Source: Kwoniella bestiolae CBS 10118 (taxonomy: Eukaryota; Basidiomycota; Tremellomycetes; Tremellales; Cryptococcaceae). Taken from it: a stretch of 64,000 bases of DNA. The notes beneath the pieces are model-generated. The model did not search any database and had not been told where the DNA came from. It saw only the letters and a program-made list of their open reading frames with translations. Both the position numbers and the translations under genes were made by a program. Positions within the stretch are counted from its first letter, which is position 1; the number at the start of each line of letters is the position of its first letter. This document shows positions 12,550 through 24,268 of this stretch, in pieces. Location: NCBI RefSeq assembly GCF_000512585.2, contig NC_089245.1:992001-1056000 (forward strand). The letters run 5' to 3'.

Positions 12550-12822
12550 CTATTTCTTCCCTTTTGAACCTTTCTCGTTCTCTCTATCCATTTTGGCCAA
12601 GGTCTTGACGATAGTGTGAGCTTCATCGTTCTGGTCCATCTCCCAAGGCTTCAGGCCGTAGCTTGCGGTGAAGTTGGTCCATCCGCCATAGGATTTAACG
12701 ATTTCTCTTTCGGCGGGTTTCAGAGGTGGTTCTATCATCCTGTATCAGAATACAATTTGGGACCCTTGACCTGGTCTACATGGCAAGAGGGATGACTTAC
12801 GGAGTCCGTCGGTCGATGGCAT
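12550..12822 (-). CDS. small uncharacterised protein, 67 residues
   Basis: Two exons: 12822-12801 (ATG CCA TCG ...) and 12731-12550. They are joined through a GTAAGT donor and a GATAG acceptor after a 69-nt intron. The product starts MPSTDGLQPPLKPAER and contains the compact segment SYGGWTNFTASYGLKPWEM, then a Lys-rich tail (GSKGKK). Residues like GGW-NF and YGLKPW look like a conserved core rather than random coding. I believe similar short proteins occur in other fungi, but I cannot name the family. If the first in-frame ATG of exon 2 (12738) were used instead, the product would be 62 residues. Confidence 0.6.
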
Positions 12823-13050
12823 CTTGTCTAGGTGTTTTTGGGGAAATGTTTGTGGAAGCAGATATTTAACATATAGAAGAAGTTGAAGTATACTGCGGCA
12901 CTGGATAAAAGCGTCACCTTGGAGTGTGAATGGTACGAGCGACTTGGCTCCCAGCACAGATCCATGAAAGGCCGGTGCAGATGAAACGCAGGGGTCCAAT
13001 CACTCATTGATCCCGCAGGATCACATAGGAACCACCTGTGTACCCGTGCA

Positions 13051-14172
13051 TTACAGGTTTACTACCTTACAGGTGTAACCACATCTTTCTCTGAATGCAT
13101 TCCGGACATAGACTCTACAATCGTGACATTCACAGACACAGTATCTCCACATCATTAAAGCACGCCGGATTTCTGAGATAACCGCTTGAATGTAGTGATT
13201 CCGTATGATATCTGTTCGTTTGGTTGTTCCATTATCCGACACTGGTTTGTATTGACAGGAAGTGAGGTGAATCGAAATCGTTGACGCGAATGAGAGGGGT
13301 ATATTCTCGCTACTGAGATCGAACTGTTCTACGGGAAATTCAAGACAGCTCATCAATTAGCGTTCTCCTTCTTTGGCTAGCCATATTGACTTACCAAGAT
13401 GGCACATTAGATGTCAGTACTTCTTTGAACCCAACAACCATAAATGGTCGCCCTCTCCTTGCCATAGTTGTGTTTACATCGTTTACACAGCTTCGCTTTT
13501 CTGTTTGCGTCATTGGTCGTATGACAATATCTGCACACGTATATCTGATCAAAGCGGAATTCTACTGGTACGATTGGTCTCTGGGAATCACAGGAGGAGC
13601 ACCAGTTGGCAAATACCGTCTGCTCACCCAGTCCCATCTCGTATTCAGTCCTCGGCTCGACTTCGTATCGACAGTGCTGACAGCAGTATTTTTTCTCTCG
13701 AGGTGGATTGTTGTCAGGATGACGGCTATTCCAAATGAGATCCTCGTATGTTCTGCAATGTTTACAAAATACTTTCCACCTGTGTTCATGATCCCCCAAA
13801 TCGTTATAAATCCTATGACATTTCGCACACATATATACCTAATCGGAATCCCCATCCAGCATGTGTCTATTGGTGGTATTGTTGCGTCGGATCGTTCGGG
13901 TCCAGCCGTGAATAGGACATATTTCAACCGAATCTGCGTCGTAAGCTCTGGGGAGAGTGCATTGGCTGCAAGTGCGGATGAAGGTGTGCCGGGATGCTGC
14001 TGCTGATCATGAATCGATAGGGGGTATTGTAAGGTTCTGTGCGTTCCTCGACGAATGGCGTGACATGGGGATTGTCGATTTGTTGACTGAGAGCTCGATC
14101 TCGCAGAAACTGCTCGAAAGCTCTGGAGGAGCGGTTGGGGGTGAAGATGTCTTTAAGCCTATCAAAAGGCAT
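13051..14172 (-). CDS. cysteine-rich zinc-ribbon-like protein, gene model unresolved
   Basis: Repeated CxxC pairs lie in one minus-strand stretch: CAKCHRIY, CKHCRTYED, CCQHCRYEVE, WCSSCDSQRP, CRYCHTT and CKRCKHNYG (13832-13420), then CHDCRVYV and CGYTC near 13060-13130. The pattern C-x2-C-x-x-Y/V repeats, so several zinc ribbons are likely. The last exon joins by a weak GTACTG donor near 13420 to a CCCGTAG acceptor near 13330, in frame, and ends at TAA 13051. Upstream, the ORF starting MPFDRLKDIFTPNRS (14172) is in another frame. A further pair (RTCSQC) lies in the downstream frame before an in-frame TAG. No consensus donor reconciles them. It may use weak splice sites, start at 13832, or be a decaying gene. 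Confidence 0.5.
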
Positions 14173-14642
14173 AATGAGCGAGGGGATAAAGGGTATTATG
14201 CGGATGTGCAGGATGTTCTCAAAATTGAAAGCTTTGGACGTATATATAGCATATCATTCTCTCTCACGTATGTGTCAGCAAGGCCAAGAAGGGCGCGGAA
14301 ACGGCATCTTCATGTCGTGTAGGTACATCTTCTGTACATCAACCAGACGAACAATAGAGTCTTTGCTCGAGAAGCATACACGCAGGTCAGTTAGCTTGGA
14401 TATGATGGTTGGGCGGAGCTTGTGATTGTGTGCCATTATTTACTTATCGCACTGCCACACAACTGTACCCCACCTTCACTTCGGTCCCATCAAATCTTCC
14501 CCACTTTACTTCAAGGATCGTGCACCTCCACTAGTCCGATTCATACATAAAGCGCTTGTTGTTCTCGCTCACTGTTGGATATATTACCAACTCGTTCATC
14601 GATACCCCAGTACGATTTTACCTTGTACTTTTCCTTGCCATC
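14173..14642. other. divergent intergenic region
   Basis: Upstream region between the cysteine-rich gene (-) and the APH-like gene (+). Open frames present lack ATG or splice support. Confidence 0.45.
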
Positions 14643-16843
14643 ATGGGACCGTCCTTACAGCCACCCATCAATCGAATAACCCCCCGCCGCCGATTTCTCG
14701 AAAGCCGCAATCCCTCCACCGGAGGTCGAATCGTCATCAAACGGTCGACCACTCCGGAAGAAGCGTCCATTCCTCTCAACCGAGCAGGTACACCTGCAGA
14801 ACGGACTGAACGTTCTTTCTCATCTTTGCAGAATGAAGCCTTAGCTCTAGGATTTCTCGAACGCTACACCAAAATACCCATACCGAAAGTCACAGCGTTC
14901 TTCGAAGATCGAAGTTGTCTGTATCTTATTCAAGGATACGTCGAAGATGCCATCCCAGCTATTGATACACCCAGTCACCTACATCCTCACATTACTCGGC
15001 AGCTCGAGAGATACATGTCTCAAATACACAACATCCGCAGCGAAACCTTGCATAGCTTCACCAAGGAGGTCCACCTTCCCGCTCGACTCATATCAACAAA
15101 AGCCATCCTGTGTAATCTGCAGTACCCTCAAGATCCGCAATCTAGGTATGTATTATGTCATGGTGATCTTGGCTGGCAGAATGTTATGGTCGACCCAAAG
15201 ACCGGAGATATCAAGGCTATCATAGATTGGGAATATTCCGGATTCTACCCTATAGAAGTCGAAGGTGATTACTGGAGAAGGTGGTGGACAGCTAGGCATC
15301 GCGGCTATGAGATCTCTGACGTGGATCAGGTATCCCGTTTGCTGTATAATCTCAGCACTAACAAAGCTTTCGAAACTGGATATGCGTTGGATCGGAGAAT
15401 CAACTATGTGAAGAAAACCAAAGATCAACCTGCTGGTGAGGATGAAGATCGTTCACACCGATGGTATCGACGTTTATCCACTCGGCTCCGAAAGAGCGAC
15501 ACAGATGCTGCAGGCAAGACGACTAGTCCTCAGGGTCGATCAACATTTCATGTCCAAAACGGTGAAGTGGATGTGCAAGAGACTACACCGAATATCCCAT
15601 CCGGCGAGAATGAGACCGGACAGTCATCTCAGCCAGCAAAACCCACTGAAGAAAGGTGAGTCCGTGAGTGTCCTCATAAAACCCTCATCTGATAAATCTT
15701 ACAGTGCTACCTCGTCGGCCCGCCCTGAAGATGGTTCAACTTCGTTGAGTAATTCGCAGATCGATCAGAGGCCCGAAGATGTCAGGCGAGTCATACCACG
15801 CATGAGAATGCCTGCAATCATACGTCATACTGATATGTAAATTCACCAGTGATGCACCAGGATGGGCAGATCTCACAGTATCCCACCCCAAGGAGGATAC
15901 CGTGACCGCTCGATCTTTAGCTCTGCAAGTGGCGATTGCGTCGAGGGAAAACCTTGCCAAACGATTAGTATCATTGAAGCGGAGTTTGGATATCGATTAC
16001 AGAGCAACACAGGATTGGACTCTGGCTTTCACTCGCGATGCTCCCCTTTACTATAAGGCAAATTTAAAGCGGAAGACACTCCTTCATGGTGGGTAACGCT
16101 CTCAGATAACATGCCATACCTGAAACATGAGCTGAGCGACCACACAAAAACCTTGCACCTCGTAGAGCTTTGTCGACCCTTTCAAGTGATCCTTCAAGAA
16201 CTCCAAACCGGCTTACTCGCGTCCATTGAACCTTTGAGATCGTTCCAAGAACAAGACTGGAAGGCGCAACAATACTCGGAGCAGATTGATCGCAGAAGAT
16301 CGGAAAAGTTACCCGAAAACGATTCCAACGGATTTGACTCTCTGGGGTGGGAAGCTACCAAGTTCTGGAATCGAATGCATTCCGAAAGGGATCAAGCTTT
16401 CCGCGAGAGCGAGACTCTCAAATGGGGAGCTATCAAGCGAGTGAGTCGAATAACCTACCGTCGCTGTATTATCTTGGACTGACATGAAATCCAATTTCAA
16501 GTTCGCAAACAGGTTGTTGATTGTCGCCAACGCTGCGGAGACGCTACTGCCATTTATACCCGATCGAGTGCGGAATCAATCCGGTCGTCATCTCGATCCG
16601 AAACGAGCCACAGCCGAAGATAGAGTACGTAATCTGTTGCTGGGTGGCTCCGGCGGATGGATCGCAGAAGTGAAAGACATGGATGACTGGGTTCCTCTTG
16701 ATCCGAAGGAGCTTGGTGTTCCCGATGAGATGGAGGACAAAAGTAGGGATATAGCGGAGCACATACTGAAAAGGTACTATGACGAGGATGCTCAATACCT
16801 AGCGGATTTCAAAGCGGGATCTGCAGCGGAGCCGAATACTTGA
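14643..16843 (+). CDS. aminoglycoside phosphotransferase (APH)-fold protein
   Basis: The N-terminal half is an APH/choline-kinase-like domain. It carries the catalytic loop CHGDLGWQNVMVD and the metal-binding segment AIIDWEYSGFYP (about 15160-15250), preceded by a typical QNEALALGFLERYT stretch. These small-molecule kinases phosphorylate hydroxyl or amine substrates; the substrate here cannot be told. The first exon runs to 15655 (GTGAGT donor). Further exons encode a Ser/Gln-rich linker and then a helical C-terminal region (RSLDIDYRATQDWTLAF, LGGSGGWIAEVKDMDDW) that I do not recognise. The chosen start is the first in-frame ATG. The reading frame is open upstream to 14556 but has no ATG there. 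It ends 174 nt from the convergent peroxidase gene. Confidence 0.8.
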
Positions 16844-17016
16844 TCAGTTACAAATGAGAAAGATAAACATATCATGGGCGTCCAAGTATATATTTGCATT
16901 CATTCTCATTCTTCTTATAAAACAGTATATAGAAACAATGTAAATCATAACAGGAGATTGAACCGAATTCGCTAAATCACCACTGCCACTCCATCTGTAG
17001 GACGCCTTCAGACCGC

Positions 17017-18824
17017 TTACTCGCTACCCATCTTCCAAGGTTCACCAGCGAATTGAGCAGTGGGTACACCGAGTTCGAGGAGTTTGGCGAAAGCCTTGGA
17101 GAAGCTGTGAGAGCCGTGGGGCGTCAGCATAGAAGTTCATTTAGACCTATGATGGCCGAGAGACCTCGTGCGATGGGAATGATGGATTTGAGGGGTACTG
17201 CCAACTCACTCCTTGAAGAAAGCCTCTTCGTCTTTAGCATAGACATCAACGAACTTCTTGAACGACTTATCCTTGACGAGAGCCATGTCGGTGCTGGAAG
17301 TGAAACACAAGTAAGTTGAACTATTCCCTGTGATAATTGATTTGTCAACTCACGGAAGCATCATGAGTGACTTGGTCTTCTTGTCTTCATATTGAGCGGG
17401 ACCTTTCCTATTAATCATATATCATATCAGTATGACTGTCCATGTTATGATCTGCTGATAAGGAGTCTTCAGTGAAATATACCCACCACTTTCTCCATTG
17501 CCAAGGTTCATCTTCAAGCAAAGTGAAGTATTGGTTGGAGAAGGTCACAGGGGAGAAAGTCCAAGGACCTTCGAAGCCGGATCGGTCTATATACGAAATC
17601 ACAAGATCAGCATTGATTGGTATTCAGAAGATAGCTCATAATCAGATCGAAAACTTACCGGTGTGACATCTACCCATCGCGTGAGCACCAGAGAGAGCAA
17701 CAATCTCTTGATCGTTGAAGCTATTATACAGGAGTACATCAGTAGGTTCCTTCTAATTCATCTACGGTGGCGCACGCCTGAGGGACTGATAGAGAGAACC
17801 GTCCACTTACCCCATTCTGTAGAAGATGAACCTCAAATGATCCTGAGCCTGCGCAGCATCAGGCAATCTCCCATCAGGTGTAACGTGATGTTCGAACCCA
17901 TCGATCCTACCAGGTCTCCAAGGAACAGTGGGCCCACCAGACTCCTGGACAGCGGCAACTCCTCCGAGGGTCCACAAGTCGCCGTAGGAGATCCAGGGGA
18001 ACTCGTCCTTGATCTTTTGCATGTGGTCTCGAGCGACGTTCTGCGCGTAGGCACAATAAACACACGGGTCAGTTCGGCTCGCTTGTAAAAGGGAGGAAAG
18101 GAGAAGGAAGAGGGAAGCGTACCAGACCGTTGTTCGCTCCGTGTTCTGATTCGGGCTTGAATCGCATGGTAGCGTAGTTTGATCCACCGGTATTATCTTC
18201 CTTGTTGTATGTTCCTGAGGAGTGCCATGCTAGTCGGATAAGCACGGGAGCGAGGGAGCCGTCTACATACAAATAGTATTAGCAATTTATCTTCAAGTAT
18301 CAAGTCTGATATAGAGCTAAGCCAGATGAATTCAAGATATCCCTCGATATGACTGGAAGATCGAAGTCAAAGTGCGACTCACCATCATACCCCTCCTTCT
18401 CCAAGGTATCAGCAATCCTATCATAAACCTTCTGATAATCCTTTTGACTATGTCTCAATCCCAACTTCCCCTCAACGGCAGCGGCTGCTCCCCTAGCCTC
18501 AGATTTAAGTTCCTTGGCTGTCTCTCGGGGGGTACCGTCGGTACCGTAGAAGAGGTAGGCGGCTCCTGCTGCTGCGAGACCCACCCCGGCGAGAAGGTAG
18601 GGTACGGAGGAGGATCGAGGGGGAGGTGGGGGGGACTGCGAACGATCAGTTGGGTTAGTATGTACATGGGTGAGAGGAGTGTTGGGGGATGCGATGGAGT
18701 GGGTACTTACGATCTCTGGTCCGCCAGATGCGAATCTCCTTCGGACCACTTGGTTCCTGATTTGGAGAGACTGTCCTGCTCGTCGAGCGCAGGCAGTTCT
18801 GAGAAGGGGAGTTCGGAGGGACAT
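17017..18824 (-). CDS. CCP1: cytochrome c peroxidase, mitochondrial
   Basis: Reduces hydrogen peroxide with electrons from cytochrome c in the intermembrane space. The start MSLRTPLLRTACARRAG is an Arg-rich presequence. After an intron comes a hydrophobic segment (YLLAGVGLAAAGAAYLF), giving the bipartite sorting signal known for this enzyme. The distal haem pocket is RLAWHSSGTY, the proximal His is in ALSGAHAMGRCH, and the radical Trp is in GFEGPWTFSP. GGSNYATMRF and WRPGRID are also present. It ends PWKMGSE with TAA at 17017-17019. Many introns are present. An in-frame reading through the first intron exists but inserts unrelated sequence. Confidence 0.96.
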
Positions 18825-19562
18825 GTTGTGTAGAGTACTGCAGATATGGGTTGATCAGGTCAGTCTTTGTATATGTATAGGTCTATTGGATATATCGGAG
18901 AGAAGAGGGGAAGATAGCAAACACGATCAATGTGATTGGACCCCATCCTCTGCTTCACAATCAGTCACCTGATCGGATTGCTCATCCCCAAGATGCCGTG
19001 CTATCGGGAACTCGTTCCCACGGCGTCGGACAGAGGCCTAATGAATACTAGTACTCACGATATCAAGCCTGTTTACGATGTGTTGTTACGATTGGCAATG
19101 CGCAACCAAAGCCTATATATGTACTAGCTGGTGACTGGACTGTGCTTGTAATGTCGAGTCGATAGTAGAGTGTATATTATGTATGACCAAGCAACGATGC
19201 AGTTATCAATCACCGTGGTCATCGGTGGGTAACTCATGGCAGCGGGGCCATCCAATCACATCGCTTGCAAATGCACTCGATTATACTTCCGGTTACCATA
19301 ACCGAATACCGAGTCATACTCAAACTCGCACCGATGGAATTCTTGACTCAGCTCTTCGCAGGAATGCAAACGTCACATATGCATCCCCAACTCTATCAAC
19401 TCTCTACGCGACTCACACAAGCGAATCCCATCTCGTGAGCAAGAAGCATGCATTTCAATCCGACAGACAAGTCATCAATTCTTCATAGGAGAAGGTTGGA
19501 AGCTATTCGCATACCACCAAATCAACAACAGCGCACACCAATGTAGCTAAAAAGAAAACGGC
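18825..19562. other. intergenic: CCP1 promoter and aminotransferase 3' flank
   Basis: No gene recognised. A TATATATG-like element lies on the minus strand near 19110-19120, about 290 nt upstream of the CCP1 ATG. Confidence 0.45.
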
Positions 19563-22209
19563 TCACTTGGTACCCAACAAATGAGGGGTATCTCTATACT
19601 TCCTTAACAATCTCTCAATAGCATCCAACCCTCTATCAAGCTCTGATAACTTGGGTCCAAAACTCAATCTGACGAAATGATGACATGGGGAGTGGAAGAG
19701 ATTTCGTCGGTGGGAAGGGTTAATGTCGAAGAAAATACCTGGAACGCAGATTGTTTTTTCCTGGTCGTTCATCGCAAAGTTAGTAAATGCACATTGGGAT
19801 CATAACATACGATGGGACCGTCTGATCAAGTAGATACTATACAGATGATGAGAAGGACAAGGAAATGAAGAGTAAAGAGAAGTCAGACTCACCTTTAACA
19901 GCTCTTCAAAGAATGTTAACCCATTATTCAACGGACTATCTAATCCCTTGAGATCTAACCAGATATAGAACGTAGCTGTAGGTGGTATGGAGACTTTCAA
20001 CCCCATCTTCTCCAGTCTATTAAGAACATGATCTCGCTTGATCCGGAACGCTTTCTGGAGTGATACCTACAATGACGAAGGGAAACAGTTTCAGTACCGT
20101 GCTATGGCCCAGATCGTGCGGTTACTAACCTTGTCTTGTTGGACCCTCTCGTATTCTAGTAAAGGTATAGCAGCTTTTTGCAGTCTGCGAGATAATGTCA
20201 ATACATCAATTGACCTGTATCTTTGATCCTTCGAAACCATTGTCGAACCCTCACTTACACATGCGAAGCACCACCATCCAGGAAACTACCAGATTGCGAG
20301 ATAGCACTGATGACGTTCTTAGGAGCTACGACCCAGCATACTCGCCAGCCTGGCAGACTGTGTTGACGATCAAAAATTGAGCTTGTGGATCGGATCTAAA
20401 GGCATGCGGACTCACCGAAAGCCTTTGGTCAAACCATTGATCAGAATCACCGGGTCCTACAAATCAGTTCCTTTAATCAGTCCTTTTCCCTCTACTCTGC
20501 AGGAGTTGAAATAACACACCTCATTCACATCTTCAACATATCTCGCCCCGCTCAGACTTGTTCCCAATTCCTTTGGATCGTCGGGGTATTGGTACCTAAC
20601 GCACGACCCATTCTATGATCAGCCCAAATAAACGGATGAGATCCCATAGAAAACCTGTGCTACATGAAGGTGAGCTTACCAGCTATAAAATTCATCCAAG
20701 ATTACAGTAGTCTTTTCTCTGGCTAGATGGACCAGATCACGCAGCTCGTCCCCTGAAATGCATTGTCCAGTGGGATTACGAGCTATAGATACAGATATCA
20801 GTAATAGCCAATAGTTTATAGCCAGATGGGTGTCAGTACATGACTCACGATTGGATGCGATGACCACACTGAGATTCAAATTCTCAATCTCCCTTTTCAG
20901 CTTGAAACCACAAAACATCAGTCCACTTCGTATCCCTACTCGACGTAAGACAACATACCTGGTCCAAATTCAGCTTGTACTTATCCTATTTTCATTAAAC
21001 AATCAAACTGATCAGCTAAAGATGTATATGATCGGACTGGTCTAACTCACCCTCGCATCTAATGCAGTGGGAATGGGAATAAGTCGTTTGAACACAGATA
21101 GGACTTCGGAGTATGTCGTATCTTTTAGATCATCAGTCTATGTCGACTCAAGTCAAAGGCTGGTGGGACTTACATTCAGGTATTTGATACCCTGTGTCCA
21201 TGTAACTATCAGTATCAGCTATATTCCAGGTCAATGACCGGAAAGGACAACATACCGCAATATACATCTCCCTATTCGCGCGTGTCATGATCGTCAGTCC
21301 CGACCATCCTTGTCAATGTGGTACTGCATAGACAACTCACAATAACAGCTGCCAACCTCGCCATACCAGCCCTCCCTCCAGGTGTGATACATACGTTCTC
21401 ATAGGTATATTGCGATTCCTTGTCCTGTCTGTATTCTTGATTGTAGAGTTTCTGCACACGGTATGAGCGAGTGATCGACGCCTCAGTCAAGCGAATCACA
21501 TATCGTGTATACACAGAAGAAGCAGAGGTCAGAGAGACTTACAGCTACAGCTTCCCTGAGCTCTTTGATCCCCGTCGTAGGCCCATACTCATTCACCTCG
21601 TCTCCCCACTGCGTCAAGTCGATGGCCTGAGGTCGAGCCGGTCCATCGGGTAATGGTCCGACCTGAGTGTCCAGTGGATATCGAATCAGCATCGTCTTTT
21701 TCCTACCTTACTATTTCTGCTGGACTCAGTTTTGGAGAGGAAGGTGTAGGAACCGAGTCTGTTATAGCTAAGTGCAGGACTAGCTCACCTCTGGAGCGCC
21801 TTGTCCCAGATTCGCCCATTCCTTATCATCGTACGAATATCCATTAGCCATCGCTCGGTCGGTACAGTACGTCACGCCTGTTGCTCCCGGATGTAATATG
21901 CCGGGGCTACGACGTACGATCAACCGTATGAATCAGAATCAGCGAACCAATCTCCCAGAAACAGTAGTAGTAGCTGTGCAAAGTCCCGTAGATTGCAGCT
22001 CACACTGTAGGTCCAGACTCATCGGGATCTTGCTATACCACACCAAACCCATAATCAGCAGGTAATCTGATAGTACAAGTACCTCTCGAGGATAAGGCGG
22101 TACATACCTTATCGTCGATATACTTCCTCAACAGCTGATGAGCCTCAGAGTCTGTCTCATGTTTCATCTCCTTCACAACCTTGGAAGTCAAGTTGAACAA
22201 CGAGGTCAT
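19563..22209 (-). CDS. PLP-dependent aminotransferase, class I/II
   Basis: Fold-type I aminotransferase, probably of amino acids; exact substrate unknown. The start MTSLFNLTSKVVKEMKHETD is at 22209. In order one sees LGQGAPEVGPLPDG, NEYGPTTGIKELREAV, ENVCITPGGRAGMARLAAV, NPRNPTGQCISGDEL, DEFYSWYQYP, the PLP-lysine region INGLTKGFRLPGWRVCW, and the C-terminal carboxylate-binding Arg in FVRLSFGPKL. It ends HLLGTK at 19563. It contains at least ten short introns, and the order and spacing fit the family's usual 400-450 residues. No neighbour suggests a pathway. Confidence 0.9.
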
Positions 22210-22708
22210 ACTGTATTTTAGTCGTGTATGAACCTATGGCCTTCAGTCTGAGAGGACGAGGTTGTTCAATTCCAACTAAGATCGCGGGTTATATCGAGAT
22301 CTGCGAGACCAGAGGACTAGAATACGATACGAAGACAAGAGGGCGACGGTGACCCTCAGAATAGGTACCAAAATAGCAACGAACGCACAGAAAGTTGAAC
22401 TGCGTCATGACGATCACTTAACCCTCTTTCCGACGGATCTGCTCAGTACTCAAGGATAGTTGTATACCGCTGCTGGCTCCTTATGCGAAGCTCAAGACAT
22501 AGTATGAGAGAGGCGAGCTTATTGACAGTAAGCAGGTTGTTCGGGATGTCCGAGCTACTGGCTATGAGATGCGATGAGTGGATGACATGAAAATCCAAAT
22601 GCATGGTGTCTTCTTGATTCTTACTTTCTACTACATATTCGATATATCAACTATATAAGCTACATTTTCAATCCCACATGACTATCTTATATTGCGTCAG
22701 ATATCAAT
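22210..22708. other. intergenic: aminotransferase upstream and 3' flank of gene at 22709
   Basis: No gene seen. Both neighbours are on the minus strand, so this should carry the aminotransferase promoter. Confidence 0.5.
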
Positions 22709-24268
22709 CTATTGCTTCTTGTTACCTTTCTCATCAATCACATCAGCCTGTTGTAAAGCCTGTTGCAACAATTTAGCCAAGGAGGGGGAAACTTGTTCGA
22801 CCTGCTTGATCAAGTCTTTAGGTTCGCCAGGGATGTATTGGGCTGCATCCTTGAGTCGAGATTCGACTTGCTTGGCCTGTTGGCGATGGCAGGTCATCAG
22901 CATTTTGTTTCAAGAAAAGAGGTATGAGTGCAGGATAAAACTCACCAAAGCCTCAGCGTCAACCTTTCCGTCCTTAGCCTTGCTCTTCAACCATGCCTCG
23001 GCAGTATCAGCGGGAAGACCAGCCTTACTGGCAGCTTCCTTGAGTTGCTTGATGAGCGAGTCAACATCGGCAGGGGCGGCTAAATCGGACGAAGTAAATC
23101 CAAAGTCAGCCCTTCAAGATCATCCCTCTTTATCTGCGTGTGAGATAGACTCACCCTCCTTAAGACCCTTCAAGAACGCATCAGCCGTATCCTTACCCTC
23201 CTTCCTAGCCTTCTCCACCTCCTTGTAAACCTTCCCAGCACTCTCCTCGACCTGCTTCAACTGATCCCCACCGACCTCCTTGGCCTTCTTAATCAAACTA
23301 TCAAAGTCGAAATCCAAATCTTTGACACTATCAGGGATCTTTCCAGCAATAACGGCGATCAAACCCTGAGCAGAGGCAGGTAAATCATCTTTAAGCTCAG
23401 TTGCCAAAGATTTCCAGTCGACATTTTCGATCTTTCCTTTAGCATCTTTGACCTTCTGTTGGATCTTGTCGATGATCTTCTTGGCGTCATCACCGCCGAC
23501 TTGCTTGAGTTCGTCCAATGCGCCATCGAGGTCTTTACCCTTGAGCTTGGAGAGGAAGCCTGCGATTCCACCTTCTTGCGAGTCGAGGGCTTTGTACAAT
23601 GCGAAAGCTCCTGGTGGGAGGACAGCTTGGGCGTAGGTTGAGAGGCCGGTGGACTGGTAAATGGGGATATTGTCAGCTCAAATGTTGCTTCAAGAAACAA
23701 TATTGTTGACAATCGAAGGTGACATCGATAACGTTCGTCACAAAGGGCATCCGACACATCTCAAGCTTGTTAAATCGTGTCATCGATAACAGATGTAGAG
23801 CCAAACCATAATGCCATAAACAGTCCAGAGACCAAAACAACTCACAAGCTGCGAAGCATTCTCCTTAGCACTCTTAACCCCCTCATGCGCAATGGCCGCA
23901 ACATCCCTAACAGGTTTGAGGTAGAAGTAACCTCCAACCCCTACACCAAGAACAGCAGCGAGCACAGCCATCAACAAGGTGTTGTGGGTAGTGGAAGGTT
24001 CAGGGGCTGAAGGGGAGGTAGCGTAGGTTCGTCTGAAAGCTGATGCTCGGGAGGTGGAGGTGAGTGGGGCGATTCGTTTGGGGAGGGCTCGGGGTCGCTA
24101 CAATTTCGATTTCGATTTCGATTTCGATATCAGCCATCGTCCACAAGCGAAAGAAACGAGAAGAAGCAGGAGAAGAGAGGAGAAAGAGACAAGACCAAAA
24201 CTCACCATAATTGCTCGAGGAGCAGTTGCGAGTCTCAAAGAAGCAGTAGCGGGTCTTGCGAATGACAT
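22709..24268 (-). CDS. uncharacterised helical mitochondrial membrane protein
   Basis: Exon 1 (from 24268) encodes MSFARPATASLRLATAPRAI. Intron 1 (24098-24205) leads to an Arg-rich stretch (RALPKRIAPLTSTSRASAFR) and then a single transmembrane segment LLMAVLAAVLGVGVGGYFYL. This looks like a mitochondrial presequence plus inner-membrane anchor. The rest, about 300 residues, is almost all amphipathic helix rich in Lys, Asp, Ala and Glu. It has recurring units such as SLIKKAKEVGGDQLKQVEES and SLIKQLKEAASKAGLPADT. The end is VIDEKGNKKQ, stop at 22709. I do not recognise a family. The soluble part resembles LEA/apolipoprotein-like repeats in composition only. Intron 1 carries a hexanucleotide repeat. 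Confidence 0.8.
24103..24128 (+). repeat. (ATTTCG)n microsatellite in an intron
   Basis: Four perfect ATTTCG units followed by a partial one. On the coding (minus) strand this is (CGAAAT)n, only a few bases before the 3' splice site of intron 1 of the helical mitochondrial protein. Confidence 0.9.

Noticed and set aside
13386..14006. 206-codon plus-strand open frame across the cysteine-rich gene
   Set aside because: It is the complement of Cys-rich coding, which yields hydrophobic residues and few stops. The minus frame has repeated CxxC spacing and is far more likely coding.
14556..14642. Upstream extension of the APH-like protein with a hydrophobic segment
   Set aside because: It has no ATG; the frame begins at a TTG. 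The ATG at 14643 is the first credible start.
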